Assembly: GCA_027596075.1 (NCBI GenBank)
Contig: JADGJC010000085.1
Location: forward strand, 62,001 to 126,000
From: Rhizophlyctis rosea
Lineage: Eukaryota; Chytridiomycota; Chytridiomycetes; Rhizophlyctidales; Rhizophlyctidaceae
Direction of reading: 5' to 3'
DNA: 64,000 bases
The notes beneath the pieces are model-generated. The model worked only from the letters and a program-made list of their open reading frames with translations, had not been told where the DNA came from and made no database searches. The number at the start of each line of letters is the position of its first letter. Position 1 is the first letter of the stretch. Shown one piece after another: positions 43,291 to 54,273 of this stretch. A program made the translations under genes and the position numbers.

Positions 43291-45560
43291 GCGAGGGAAT
43301 ATATTCAGTAGTGGGCGGAGGGAATCGTACAGTGTGGGCCGTGGGAAAATCCTCCTTCTGCAAGGGGGTCCGGTGGCGGTGCCGGTGGCACTAATTGTGA
43401 CGCCGGCACAGACATCCGGCACCGCCACAGTGAGGCGCTGCGACTTCCCGTTGGTGGCACAGTCACTCTGTAAGTCTGGTTCACATGATTCACAGCAGTT
43501 TCCCCCGCTCGTTTCGCACCCTTGCAGCCTGCTTTCCTTTGCACCTACCACTTCAACCGTCTATGATTTCAATTCTTTGGGGCATAACATACAATCCCAG
43601 CTCTTGCTGGTGTTTGAATGAATCGTGATCACTGGACGCCGTAAGCCCACCACTGCAAGTTCCACACCGCCTACCTCCCTCATTCCCTCCTACACAACGC
43701 AAGCCTCCACCTCACCCATGTCTTGAACGACCCGCCATGCAATTTCGTCGCCGCACTATCCTCAAATGCAATCAACGTCTGCTTTGCATTTGGTGAGTTA
43801 TCCCATCCTCACAATCCTTTTTCAACTTTGCACTTACGCAGCAATCGAGTCCCTAGTCTCCCACCCATGACATCCCGTCCTTCCCACCTTCGATAATAAC
43901 CCCTTCAACTTGCAACGTACCAATCCCATCCTTCCTGCACGTGTGAATATCGGCCACAATACTCCAAATGATTCCCCGTGGTCATGTGCTTGCCGAAATG
44001 TGCCAGTTCATATAAACTGGCACATTTCGGCCCGCACGTGATGATCATAACAGCAAACGCGAAGATCTTTCCTATCTTTACCGATTGCAAAACACGTCAA
44101 CAAACCGCCACCACCCTGACGATCACGATTGATGTCCCTTTCCATCCACAACTCCAATTCTCTATAAGCCAGGAAACTCCCCACCCAGGATGCAACTTTT
44201 AGATAGGCGACTCACAAATCCCCAGGATAGGTCCGCTGTTATCCTGGGATTTTGTCGTCCTATAGGCCGCATTAGTTGATCGTGTCAGATTTTGGGACTT
44301 TTTGAGCAGGCAGCCCAAAAACCGCCGTTTTTAGAGTTTTATAGGACCCTGACCTTGAGCTTAAGCCACACCAGCCTCACAAGCCCCCTACCTCCCCCAC
44401 ACCTCCCATCACACCTCCATCCTTCCGTCCAGCCAGCTCTGTCAACATCGCTCAAGCATCCTACCAGCCAACCGCTGTCCACCACAATTGAGTGACAAGA
44501 AGAATGGCACGTCGTCACCGCGTTTCTGAATATCGTGCTCTCCGCTGAACCACCAACTCCGTCACTCCTCCTCTGTTTGCTTTCTTCACCGTCCACCACC
44601 ACACGAAAATCCCACCCGCATAGGCGTTGAGCCCAATAGTTTCTCGCCACTCCTTCCCTACACCAACTTTTACACACATGCCAAAACCAACTCCCATTCC
44701 ACACGAGCCACAACGAGATTTAATGCTCCACGCATTCCATAACTCCATCCCACCACCACCACACCACCCGCATACTACCCTGTAACAGACGACAAACAGT
44801 GCTTTGTCCCCGCATGCCTAGCCACGCACCTTAACAGTGTGCCTCGTCGCTTCGCCTTCCTCATCCCCGTTTCTCATTTCTCTTGTTCTGGGTGCCAATA
44901 TTGTACCTATGAAAGAAGCATGCACCCGTTCCCTCCACCAACAACCTGCTTTCTCGCTCCTCTTGACCCACATATGGTCGGCCGGCGAAACAAACGCAAC
45001 TCCTCCACTTGCCGTATCTGGTGGTCTTAACCTAAGGTTTCGCGAACGCGGATGGCCACCTTCATCGATTAAGCGCGTTTCTCCCTCCCCGCCTTTGCTT
45101 CTGGCACGTCGCCATGACGGCGGCGTCGACTGGTGTGGAGGAGAGGTTGACTGTTGAGAGAGTAAGATGGGTTGAGAGGGTACGCGTGACCGGCGACTCC
45201 TCGGCCTACCCGCACGATGCACATACGATCAATCAGGACAGTCGCGCTGAGTAATTGTGGACTCTTGAGCGGACTTAATGAGTGGACTTTGGATATCGGT
45301 TGATTTGTATCGCTGACAATCAATAAAGAGTTTTTCTTCTCCCAATACCAATACCAGCATCATTGAAGGGATTGATGGTCAGATGAGCTTGCGCATGAGA
45401 CTTTGCAAGAGCCCAGACTTCGCGTGTCAGGCTGCATGATGATGCGTTTCCGAAAAATCAAGGAGTGTTATACGATCCATCCTTCTCTGCTCACACAGAT
45501 CTCGCAATACTCCTCATCTTGTGTTTTTGCTTCAAACAAATTTAGATACATATGTTTTAG
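43291..45560. other. Unassigned region containing a strong hairpin
   Basis: No domain-bearing frame is visible on either strand. The frames at 43136-43621 (plus), 44339-44713 (minus) and 44818-45222 (minus) overlap counterparts on the other strand. A 16-bp perfect stem lies at 43993-44030 and is listed separately. This region separates the repeat array from the second large kinase gene. Confidence 0.45.
43993..44030. repeat. Perfect inverted repeat (16-bp arms, 6-nt loop)
   Basis: CCGAAATGTGCCAGTT at 43993-44008 is followed by CATATA and then its exact reverse complement, AACTGGCACATTTCGG, at 44015-44030. The stem is symmetrical in DNA, so it can fold on either strand or act as a protein-binding palindrome. 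No T-run follows to suggest a terminator, and no miRNA-scale arm is present. Confidence 0.9.
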
Positions 45561-46610
45561 TCACTCTCTTTCCGCTGATGCTGGATCGTCCTTGGCAGGA
45601 GGGTTTCTGACCTGAAATGAGAACTTAATGAGCGGCAAGTTTTCACAGGACCCAACCTTTCATGTTACATACGTAGTCGTGTTCTAAGACTTCCGCCATC
45701 GTTATGCGCCTCATTGGGTCTCGTTCGAGCATACGGTTTATCAGATCGAAAGCGATTGCATCAGGCCCTGTCAAAGTGCCAACACTCGCCCCATCCGGAT
45801 GCCCACCGCCTGTCAACCACGTCCTGTAAGCTACTCTGTCATCCCGTTTCGCCGCGTCCGGACCGAAGTCATGTCTACCAGATAGCAAATAAACCAGAAG
45901 CACCCCACACGAAAATACGTCCGCTCCGTACCCAACCCAACCCCCCACAACCCCCGCTTCCGGCGCCATCCATCCCCTCGTTCCCTGAATTGGTCCCCTC
46001 ACTAACCCAACCTCATTCACAAACGCCACCGACCCCAAATCCCCAACTATGGCCCCATCGTTGTCATCAAGATAGATGTTCTCAGCTTTGATGTCGCAAT
46101 GGATCATCCCGAGTTCGTGCAGACTATGAACTCCCTTGACAACATCGACAAAAACCCTCCACGCAAGTTCCTCCATTGGGACAAACCGCTCCCCGCAAAA
46201 CTTCTTGAGATCCCCATTTGCGAAATATGGTAGAGTTAATGCTCTGAAACCATCTCCACATTCGTCATCCAATAACCCGGCGTAAACAGGCCTGATAACA
46301 AAGTCGCTCGTGTGTCGATCGCACGCATCAAACTCCGCCGTGAATTGTGTCAGCTGCATGGGCGGTTAGGCAATGAGAATGTTATGATCAAATATGATAT
46401 AAGGTGCATACCCGATGCGCGAGTTCCTCTTCCGACTCATCTATTCCCCGAAGCTTAGAGGTCAACTTCAGCACCAACTCCGCCTCCACCACCCTAACCT
46501 CCCCGCTATCCATATCCACGTCCTTTATGAACTCCACGGCACGAAATACAAATGTAGACAACGGCTTGCGGTCGTCCTCCCTGAGCAATGTCAAAATCAT
46601 GTTGCCCAAT
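45561..46610 (-). other. Protein kinase domain of the second large gene
   Basis: The N-lobe exon (about 46609-46413) contains AELVLKLTSK, with the presumed ATP-anchoring Lys, and ends EEELAHR. The main exon (46353-45673, 227 codons) has LPYFANGDL, IHCDIKAEN (catalytic loop), VGDLGS in place of DFG, GTRGWMAPE and DVFSCGVLLVYLLSG, and ends VLEHDY. The terminal exon is 45611-45561. The HRD Arg is Cys (non-RD) and the DFG Phe is Leu, which many active kinases tolerate. The introns after ELAHR, before LTQFTAEF and after EHDY coincide with those after KYNER, before MEQLDQEF and after EQPW in the plus-strand copy. Confidence 0.85.
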
Positions 46611-49600
46611 TGTATGAATCAATGCAAGGCACTCACTCTGTATAAAGCAACTCATCCAAACGGAATTCTAATGCTTCAGATCCGGTTTGCGGAACGATCC
46701 ACATGTCCCCAACGTTAAGCTGGTTTGCCTCCACACCCACCCCCACCCCGCCGTCCCCGCCGTCCCCGCCGTTGTCTCGGGTGCTCGTCGAACCGCCCAA
46801 ATCCGCCACAGCAGCAACACTGGCACTATGCTTGCTATCGACCCAAGCTTGAAGTGTTTGGACATCTCGGCTCTCCACAGTCTCAACAATATCCCCGCCA
46901 CATAAATAAAACAAACCTGGTCATACCGTTTGTCATCGACATGTCAATTCATTTGTAAGCACTCGACGAACACACCTTCTTCCCTTCTCACATCTGCCGC
47001 CTTCAAAGTCACAATTGAGTACGGCTGCTTATCGAACTCCACCGCTTGCGTCCCATGAAGAATCATCTTCCTTTGTCCGGTTTCATCTTCGAGCATCAGT
47101 TCGCGTATAAGACGCTGTGCGGGAAGTTCATATGTTAGATCTCAACCGACTTTGATGTATTCGGCACTAATGATCCAATGTACCTTACGGCCCGCCCTCT
47201 CAACCTCCATCACATCCCCTATTTCCACAACAACCGCTATTACACCTGGAGGTGCGCAAGGTTAGATCACAAAGTTATTCTCTCCTGCAATGCATATACT
47301 TACTGATCCATAGACTGAGATGCTGCTCTCCGATTACACCCAACTTTGTGTAAGACCCACCGGTTTGACCGCCCGTCGTCGATGCATGATTTGACCAAGT
47401 AGATGTCGCTCCACCTTCATTCATCGTCTGGGCAACCGGTGTCTGGGCCACAGGCACTGGCGTTGCAGGTGCAGAAGTTACTGATGCTGCAACTGCTGGT
47501 GCGGGAATCGCTGGTGTTGGAAGTGTCGAAGCAGAAGCCGCCGGTGTAGGAGTTGGAGTGGCAGCTGCAGGAGTAGGTACTGTCTGAAAAGGAGCTGCTG
47601 GCGTAGGTGTTGGCGTCGCCGTAATCTGCCCCTCCGCTTGACCAAATTCCGACGCCCCATCGGAATTACCAATCATCCCAACACCAACTTCTTCTGCCGG
47701 TTGAACCCTTTGTCTCTTAATAATGGGTGCTTCTCCAGTCCCTTGCAACCCTTGATCATCGACTGGAAAAGCCGCCCCTCCCTCCCGCGACGTCTGCACC
47801 TGTTGCTGCGACGTCGATGCACCTTTACCCTCTTCCCGTCGTCTCTTTGCCGGATTTGGAACTTGAGCAGCTGCTGTTTGTCCTGCTGGTACGTCAGCTT
47901 GCGTCTGAGGAGGGTCTATGGCATCGGTCGGGTCGACGGTGGAGGAGGCGGCAGAGCGCAGTTGACGTTGTAACCAGTCGAAGAGTACTCTCTCAGCAAA
48001 TACGGTGCAATAGTCCCGGAGTGCGGTGCCTGTTCGCAATCATCAGATCACCGATTTCTCCTAATTCTAGACAGAAGCAAGATCATAATACGAAACTCAC
48101 CAGCACTACGACAGACGCATCCGCCCTTCACTCCTATAGTATCGTCGACCGGGGCTGCATGTGCCACCCAATTCATAACATGCTTCGATCAATGAAAAGA
48201 AAAATTGTCAGATCCCCATGTACACCATCCGCGATGTCAAAAATGCGAGAATAACAACCTTATACCACCACAACGATTTCGCCGAACCGTCTTCAAACAC
48301 AAGACCATGTCCCGAATCTACCAACCCAATCGCGCGTATCCGGTCTGCGGTGCTTCCAACTACAAATATTTAAATAGTATCATCAGTAAGTGATACCATG
48401 CGGTGATCGAGCGAAATATCCACATTCGTCCCAGAACTCACAATCAGCCTCAACAAGCGCCTGTACATGAATGCCCCCCTCCCCTTGCGCAATAATCAAC
48501 ACATCCTTCGTCTTCGCTTGCCTGATTACAGCAATGGCACACAATGAGCAACTCCATGATGGTGAAACAACCACAAATATTGTCTACTCAAGACAACTCA
48601 CATAACAACCTCCCTCCAAACATACTCAACATGATCACTCGGCGTCTCGCTACCCCTTATCGCCCCAGATCTATGTGCATCGAAGTCAACAATGTTGTAA
48701 TTCGGATTCATGAGAAGGATTTCGTATCCCTCAGTGAAGCCGGATCGGATGTAGTTGAACACCGTTCCATCATTGATATTGTCGTGCTTCATGACTTCAC
48801 GTGACCACTGACCGACTCTAAGAGGAGAAGTATATGAGGTGGTGTATTCGCGCAACCCATCACAGTTCTCAATGGTCCGTATTATACGCACTCGGTGTTG
48901 GATCCCGGGATGAGTACAAGGAGAGGTTTGTCGCTTGTTAGTGCAACTTTGCTGGAAATTTGACGAATGAATGAGAAAACGCAATAGGTGTCGGCAGTTT
49001 CAGTTATTTACCTCATGTAAATCCGACTCTTCGATTCATCGTTGTCAGCGTCAAGAGGGATTGTTTGTTTCACCATTTTGAATGTTGATTGGAGCTTTGA
49101 CTCGATGTCGGCGATGGTGGGGAAGTCATCACCATCTGAGAGCCCAAAAATGTCAAGCAGCGACTCGTCTGGGTTGTATTTTTTACTGTCAACCGGCATG
49201 CCTTCCATTGGCATCCGCAGGCTGGATGATGGAGCTAGGTGAGCGAAAGAAATTGGGGAGTGGATATGATTGTCTACCCACCTAGCCTGAAAGGTAGGTT
49301 CCGGCAACAAAAAATCATCATTCAGCCTCTCGCAAATGCTCAAATCGTCGAAATAATCGGATTCGCTGCCCGATCCATCGGAGTCATCCGATTCGTCTGA
49401 ACTCGAACCGCTCGCAGGATCCGTAACATCTATCAAATCGCCCCATTCCCGCGACTTAATCGCCCCAGTCCCGCAATCACAACAAACAATCTCATTCAAC
49501 CCCGTCCCTCCCTCCTTCCTCGCCCTTTCAACACACTCTAACCCACAAACAAGCCTCTCGCTCCTTGCTTCCTCCCTAACAAGCGCAATCCTCTCCCCAT

Positions 49601-52337
49601 CATCCGTCGTATCACCCAACGAACACCATCCAATGAAGACCCACCAACGCTCACTATTGTTCCGCACACCGTCCGGCATGCCATTCCGGCCATACATAAC
49701 CCCTCGTTTCCCAATCTTGGCAGCAACAAAGATCGGAACAGCTGGTAGTCCAGGCACACCGGGAGACAACTCCTCCCCCATTTCCCCCCTCTCCACAAAC
49801 ACTTCCCTCCACTCCGCTCCACTCCTGTACGTTGCATTATACACGTCAATCTCGTCGGCGTTGAGGACGTCTATGTACTGCGGCAAATGAGGGTGGTCTT
49901 TGAGGTTTAGGAGACAGAAGAATGGCTTTGGCGTCTCGTGCGTGGCCGGTATGACGTTGCACCATTGGGATTTGTTGTTGCCGCCGAGGGCTGCGTGGAT
50001 TTGGTTCCAGGTGTAAGCTACCAGGGGCGTGCGGTGCGGGGGGTTGATGAGGAGCGAGAATAAGTAGGTGACGATGATAGACCGCGCTGTAATGAGAGAA
50101 ATACGGAGTGAATGTTTGAATCCATGAGCTCTGATACGGTCGTCCACGTAACTCCCATGTTGAAAAACGGATAACTCACCATCAGCACTCCTCGCAACTT
50201 GCGACTGACTCCTACGACGCTTAGCAGGCCTCGGCACACCCTCCCCATCCTCACTCAACCCCGCTTCATCTTCCTTCGCTTTGACCCCAGCACGGCGGCG
50301 TACTAACATGTGACTAATTCTTTGTGGCAAGTTCAGACGATCGGTACTGAAAAAATAGTCTGCTCCCTGTTCTCTAATGCGTCCCAGCTCCCGAAATTTT
50401 CTGGATGCGAGGCCTAAATGTTGCTACAACCATATCAATATTAGGGGTTATCAACTGATTGGTCGTTAAGCGCAACTGCCCTAGGCAATACCTTTTCGAC
50501 GATGTCAGACGTGTTTTCAAGCTGCTGTTTGAGGGAAACATGGCTCAAACTAATCGCATTGTCCACTTGTCGCAGTTTCAGCTCATGACCTGCACTAGGG
50601 AGAGCCCCATCTGAAAACCACCCCTTGTAAGCTGCACGCGCTTTAGGGGTTTTTGACACTCGTTTGGGGTAGGCGGAGGATTTGGAGTGGGGGAGAAGTC
50701 TGAAGTGGGCTGCTCGTATCGAGAGGAGACACTGCTTGAAAGTATCCTGACCCAAGCCTGTCGACAAAGCACAAAGTGTTAATATTTGCGTTACAGCTTG
50801 AAAATGAAAGAACAATCACCTATACGTTGGTTTAAACCCTTCTTGGCCAATCCGTGGTTCCAAACATGGCTCAAACTGCGTCTGATGTGACCGAGTTTCG
50901 CCCATTGTTCTGGCTTTCCTACCATCAGACCGCGACATCCATAACACTTCACTTCTTCTTGTCCATTCCGCCCGCCCGCAATACCGATGCAAGCGGCATG
51001 GAAGTGCGTCTCACACAAACTACATTCAAGAATATCCGTATCCACCTGATCAGTGAAGCTATTGTTAGTAATCCATCAAAGGGGAGTTCGATTGAAAGTA
51101 CAATTACCGGCGCAAAGGGCACCCCACAGAAACACAAGTCGAAAAGGATGCGGGCACGTCGAGTCTCTGCATATGATAGTGGACTAAACCTCGGCGTGGT
51201 CACCTGCTGGTCCTTTGGAGGAATGTTGGTCGATAGGAAGAGAGCCGAACCATGCCACATTTTGGAGCATGATTGCTCACATTATTCATGTCCACAATCT
51301 TTTCGTCAGGTGCATCAACATGCATAGCACCTCTCCCAAACTACAGCAGTATGATGAGCCATAGACATCAATTCTTTGAACGGTGGGCAGTGTCAAACTC
51401 ACTCGTGTGTTCAATTGCTGTCGCGCAGCTTCGACCGCAGCTTCTCGTCCCTTCACCATAAATCTTGCCGGTCCCAAGCTCCGATCTCGAATCCTTTCGA
51501 TTTTTGTCGAGGTTTTCGACCCGATGAGGTTGATTACGTGGCCTATCGAGACTTTTTCTCCATCTGAGTCGGTTGGCGCCTGTTCGGATGGGTGGAAGAG
51601 TCAGGTGGAGTCGCTCATCGTGCAGTTCCACACTGGCGAATGAATGTTTCATCTGAATTCACTCGATACCACAACTTGCCCCAATACCCTGCCTGTAAAC
51701 CCTCTTCAAGGTTTCCACCTCGTCCCGATTGATTCCGTCCCTGATATCTCACCCACCAAAGCGTCCCAAGCTGGCGCAAAGCCAGTTTTCAATCGCACCA
51801 AGCTTACATACCTGAAAATTGGCAATATCAACCTGAATTTCAACATCATCGGCGTCACCCCTTGCCGCTTCCACCAATAGTTCATTCAGATCTTCCTCTG
51901 GGATGGAGAACTGTTGAGAGTTTACACTCCGTAAAATCAGAGAGTATCACGTTACCGGTTGTCGCTCCAAGATATTGTGGATTTACATCTTTGAACCTTT
52001 CTAGAATCTGCATTGGGTCGCCGGATATGTATATGCATACCGAGTTGTCGAAAAATTTTTGCGGAAGTTTTGGCGATCCGAGGATTGATGTAATTCGTTT
52101 CCATCTCTTTCCCCTACTGTGATCAAATCCGTACCAGGCGGAGTCGCCTGTCTATGAAAGACCAGTTGCGACGAGTTAGTAGCCTACAGTTTTGACGCGC
52201 TTCCAACTTCCAGCACATGCCCTTAAGGATTCAGTAGTTCGGTCCAGACCCATGTTGTCCGCCAAGCTGATACGGTATTTCCACCATGGCGGTGGAGTCT
52301 CGTCTTGTTCGTCTAGTGTGACCTGTGCGTTCACCAT
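45561..52337 (-). CDS. Second large gene: KH-like, PHD, Arb2-like, OB-like, protein kinase
   Basis: This is a multi-exon gene paralogous to the plus-strand gene at 13786 and inverted relative to it. The candidate start is MVNAQVTLDEQDETPPPWW (52337), whose PPWWKYRISLADN matches [13 protein letters not shown] in the other copy. Homologous blocks follow in order: WYGFDHSRGK; FDNSVCIYISGDP; a KH-like unit ending ARFMVKGREAAVEAARQQL; the PHD finger; RAAYKGWFS; a copy-specific insert; [11 protein letters not shown]; the Arb2-like domain; an Ala/Pro/Thr-rich linker with an OB-like stretch; and the kinase. The last exon (45611-45561) encodes VRNPPAKDDPASAERE and a stop, so this copy ends shortly after the kinase. 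At least three intron positions around the kinase match the other copy. The exact exon chain between 47 and 52 kb is not fully resolved. Confidence 0.65.
46930..48039 (-). other. Ala/Pro/Thr-rich linker and OB-fold-like segment
   Basis: The frame 48039-47275 carries tandem PTP/APA repeats (TPTPTPAAP, TPTPAASAS, PAPAVAAS) and two basic KRRRE and KRQR patches that could be nuclear localisation signals. The following exons read YTKLGVIGEQHLSLWIS, AVVVEIGDVMEVERAGRK and RELMLEDETGQRKMILHG, then SIVTLKAADVRREEG. The pattern of strand, DETG, then hydrophobic strand and ALKxAxV resembles RPA-type OB folds. Single-stranded nucleic acid binding is inferred. I do not see a clear equivalent in the plus-strand copy. 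Confidence 0.45.
48420..48984 (-). other. Arb2-like domain of the second large gene
   Basis: The exon 48984-48598 includes GTVFNYIRSGFTEGYEILLM, NPNYNIVD, and IRGSETPSDHVEYVWREVV. After an intron comes TKDVLIIAQGEGGIHVQALV. These blocks follow the Arb2/FAM172 pattern (FxYI...GYEVIVLNPN...GSESPEEHVxYVW...IVAHSxGG). The turn Ser of the AHS motif reads AQGEGG here, so hydrolase activity is not expected. Arb2 in fission yeast belongs to the Argonaute siRNA chaperone complex. This copy gives the clearest evidence for the domain. Confidence 0.55.
49250..50330 (-). other. Copy-specific insert of about 300 residues
   Basis: Between the PHD-flank homology and the shared [11 protein letters not shown] block, this gene carries a large open segment absent from the plus-strand copy. 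It begins MPQRISHMLVRRRAG with a basic RPAKRRRSQ patch and has an intron near 50170-50092. It continues CNVIPATHETPKPFFCLLNL, SERWWVFIGWCSLGDTTDDG and IVCCDCGTGAIKS, and ends in an acidic Ser/Asp run (SSDESDDSDGSGSESD). No domain is recognised. The CCDC element is too small for a zinc finger on its own. Confidence 0.5.
50791..51200 (-). other. PHD finger of the second large gene
   Basis: The first ligand pair is LCFC at about 51150. After an intron ending near 51042 come ECSLC, HFHAAC and KCYGC, giving C4HC3 with a CxC first pair. The flank then aligns with the plus-strand copy. Spacing and intron position are conserved between the two genes. Confidence 0.6.
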
Positions 52338-52750
52338 CGGGTCAGCTGGAAGGGACGACTTGAATCACTTCGGGTTGATACGCACGTCGTGGCTCAATCG
52401 CTCAGGGTCCGGTTCTGACGCCATTTCCGTAGTGGTAGTTTGGACACACGGACGATGGCGCCGGGGGAACACAATTATCAGCACAAAGTCCTAGGTCAGA
52501 CAGACTTCACAGATGCTTCGTCTTGATGGAGGAAATCGATATGCCGCAGTGGCATGTAAACAAATATTTGGTTGGGGGAAGTCGGTGGGAAGTTTGGTCG
52601 GGATGCAGGCGCGTCATGATCAAACCCGAGCGCAGCACAGCATGCACCACGCAGCATCGTGGTGCCTGGTCCCGGCTATTATGTAATCACCACTTTACAT
52701 AAGCAGTAGGCGTCCACACCAGCCACACCAAAGCGTCGATCCCTGACCCC

Positions 52751-52757
52751 TATATAA
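52751..52757 (+). promoter_or_regulatory. Candidate TATA box upstream of an unassigned transcript
   Basis: CTATATAAC sits about 30 nt before a pyrimidine-rich stretch (CTTCGTCCAACACTTTTC) typical of transcription starts. A GTAAGT donor follows at about 52828. Confidence 0.4.
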
Positions 52758-53474
52758 CTCCCCAAAAACCAGGCCCTAAAGACATTTCTCTTCGTCCAAC
52801 ACTTTTCACGCCCGCCCATTTTCAAGGTAAGTTCTTCAGAAAGAGCAACTTGTTCCCTTATCCATTTGCATTTGACTTATCCATCTCATGCGTACAACAG
52901 TAACCGGCGACTGGCGCCCCTGTGAACGTACCAATATGGTGGGAGGTCAATGGTACATCGGTATCCGCCAAGGTATGTCCTGATTCATTGCGAACAGCAT
53001 CGACCCATCCTCACATAACATTTTGCAGATTGAACGCCCCAACTTGGACTGGCAATGTCGTTCCATATATATCACACAACCCTCACGGCCCTTACAAACC
53101 AAACCTCATTCATCGTCACAAAGAGTGGAGTGGATTTCTTGGGGCAACTTAGGTGAGAGAGTGGGAAAAGGCCTGACAAGCTTCAAACACCAGTGTACTG
53201 CCATACGATCCGCGATACCCTGGTGGCGCACGAGCGGGGGTTCATACTATACGCAACGTGGATTGCAGCAATGCATGAAGGGGTGTATAAGGAAACTTCA
53301 TCTATTTGATGAAGAACGCGACGTATGGTGTTAGGCCTGGGCAGTTTAGATTTCCCACTATGACTTCATGTCCATCACCCTCGAACAATTCACCGCGTTT
53401 GTTGCCTTTCAGAATATTCCCTTGTGGCATTTACAGGTCATCCTTCAAGGCTTTTCCCCACCCGGCGACCCCTC

Positions 53475-53484
53475 NNNNNNNNNN
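53475..53484. other. Assembly gap (10 N)
   Basis: Ten unknown bases are followed by seventeen C. True length and content are unknown. Confidence 1.
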
Positions 53485-53850
53485 CCCCCCCCCCCCCCCC
53501 CACCCCTTCCCCTCTTCCCCAGCTGCTAGTGTCCACGTCTAAAAATCTGCCTTCTGGCAGGGTCTGGGCGTCAAGGATAGGACGAAGGATCAACGTAATG
53601 TCCTAATCCTTTGCCATGATGGTACATACCTTTGTATATACCACAAGTCCAGACAAAATACATCCATATATCCAAAACTCAAACAGATTTCATCGTACGT
53701 TAACAAAAAAGTGTCCTATGGTTGTGTCGTGCCAACTGACGCCGTGTGTTGCTATGCTGAATACGTAACTACTTTGAACTCGTGCATTCGTAACGACGCA
53801 GAAACACATAGTGGTGAATAGAAGTTGCGTTCGAGGTTATGATTTAGAGA

Positions 53851-54273
53851 ATGGTTAACGCTTGTGGAACTATGTGCATGCAAGTAGTATACGGGATAGC
53901 GCCGAGCGCGGAAGCATGCAGGGTTAACCGGCGATACGGGAGGTTATGTTTCTGCTTTGGTTTCAAAAAAAGGCAGTCAAACAGTCAGCAATGCAGTACG
54001 CCGTTTGCAAACGTCCGGCTCCACCGTCGTTATCTAGAACCGCTTACCCATGGTTATGCTGGAGCACCAAGGCGCTTACGGGTTTTAACGAGTGCTACGC
54101 ACGACGTAGCTGCCTATGTGGCATATGGTGCTTTGTTCAGTGAGTCATCCGCGACTTGGCGGCACGAACCAGAATGCGAAGCTACACACCACTACTTAGA
54201 CCAGCTCGACGGCGTTCCAAACGGACTTATTCAAAAGCATCTAGGTTCATTCTATGCACGCAGGATGGACTGA
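53851..54273 (+). CDS. Unrecognised 140-codon open frame
   Basis: The frame opens MVNACGTMCMQVVYGIAPSA at 53851 and runs to HLGSFYARRMD. It is Cys/Tyr/Arg-mixed, has no signal peptide, membrane helix or domain, and overlaps a second open frame. It may be chance. It is reported because it is the longest frame in this 3-kb stretch. Confidence 0.2.
   Translation: MVNACGTMCMQVVYGIAPSAEACRVNRRYGRLCFCFGFKKRQSNSQQCSTPFANVRLHRRYLEPLTHGYAGAPRRLRVLTSATHDVAAYVAYGALFSESSATWRHEPECEATHHYLDQLDGVPNGLIQKHLGSFYARRMD

Larger units (their letters stand above)
52338..53850. other. Region with TATA element, unassigned exons and an assembly gap
   Basis: A TATATAA at 52751-52757, followed by a pyrimidine-rich leader and a plausible leader intron, suggests a plus-strand transcript. 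The first open segments downstream (MRTTVTGDWRPCERTNMVGG at 52888, or NVPIWWEVNGTSVSAKIERP in another frame) match nothing I know. N bases at 53475-53484 are followed by a C17 run, so frames crossing it are unreliable. Confidence 0.4.
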
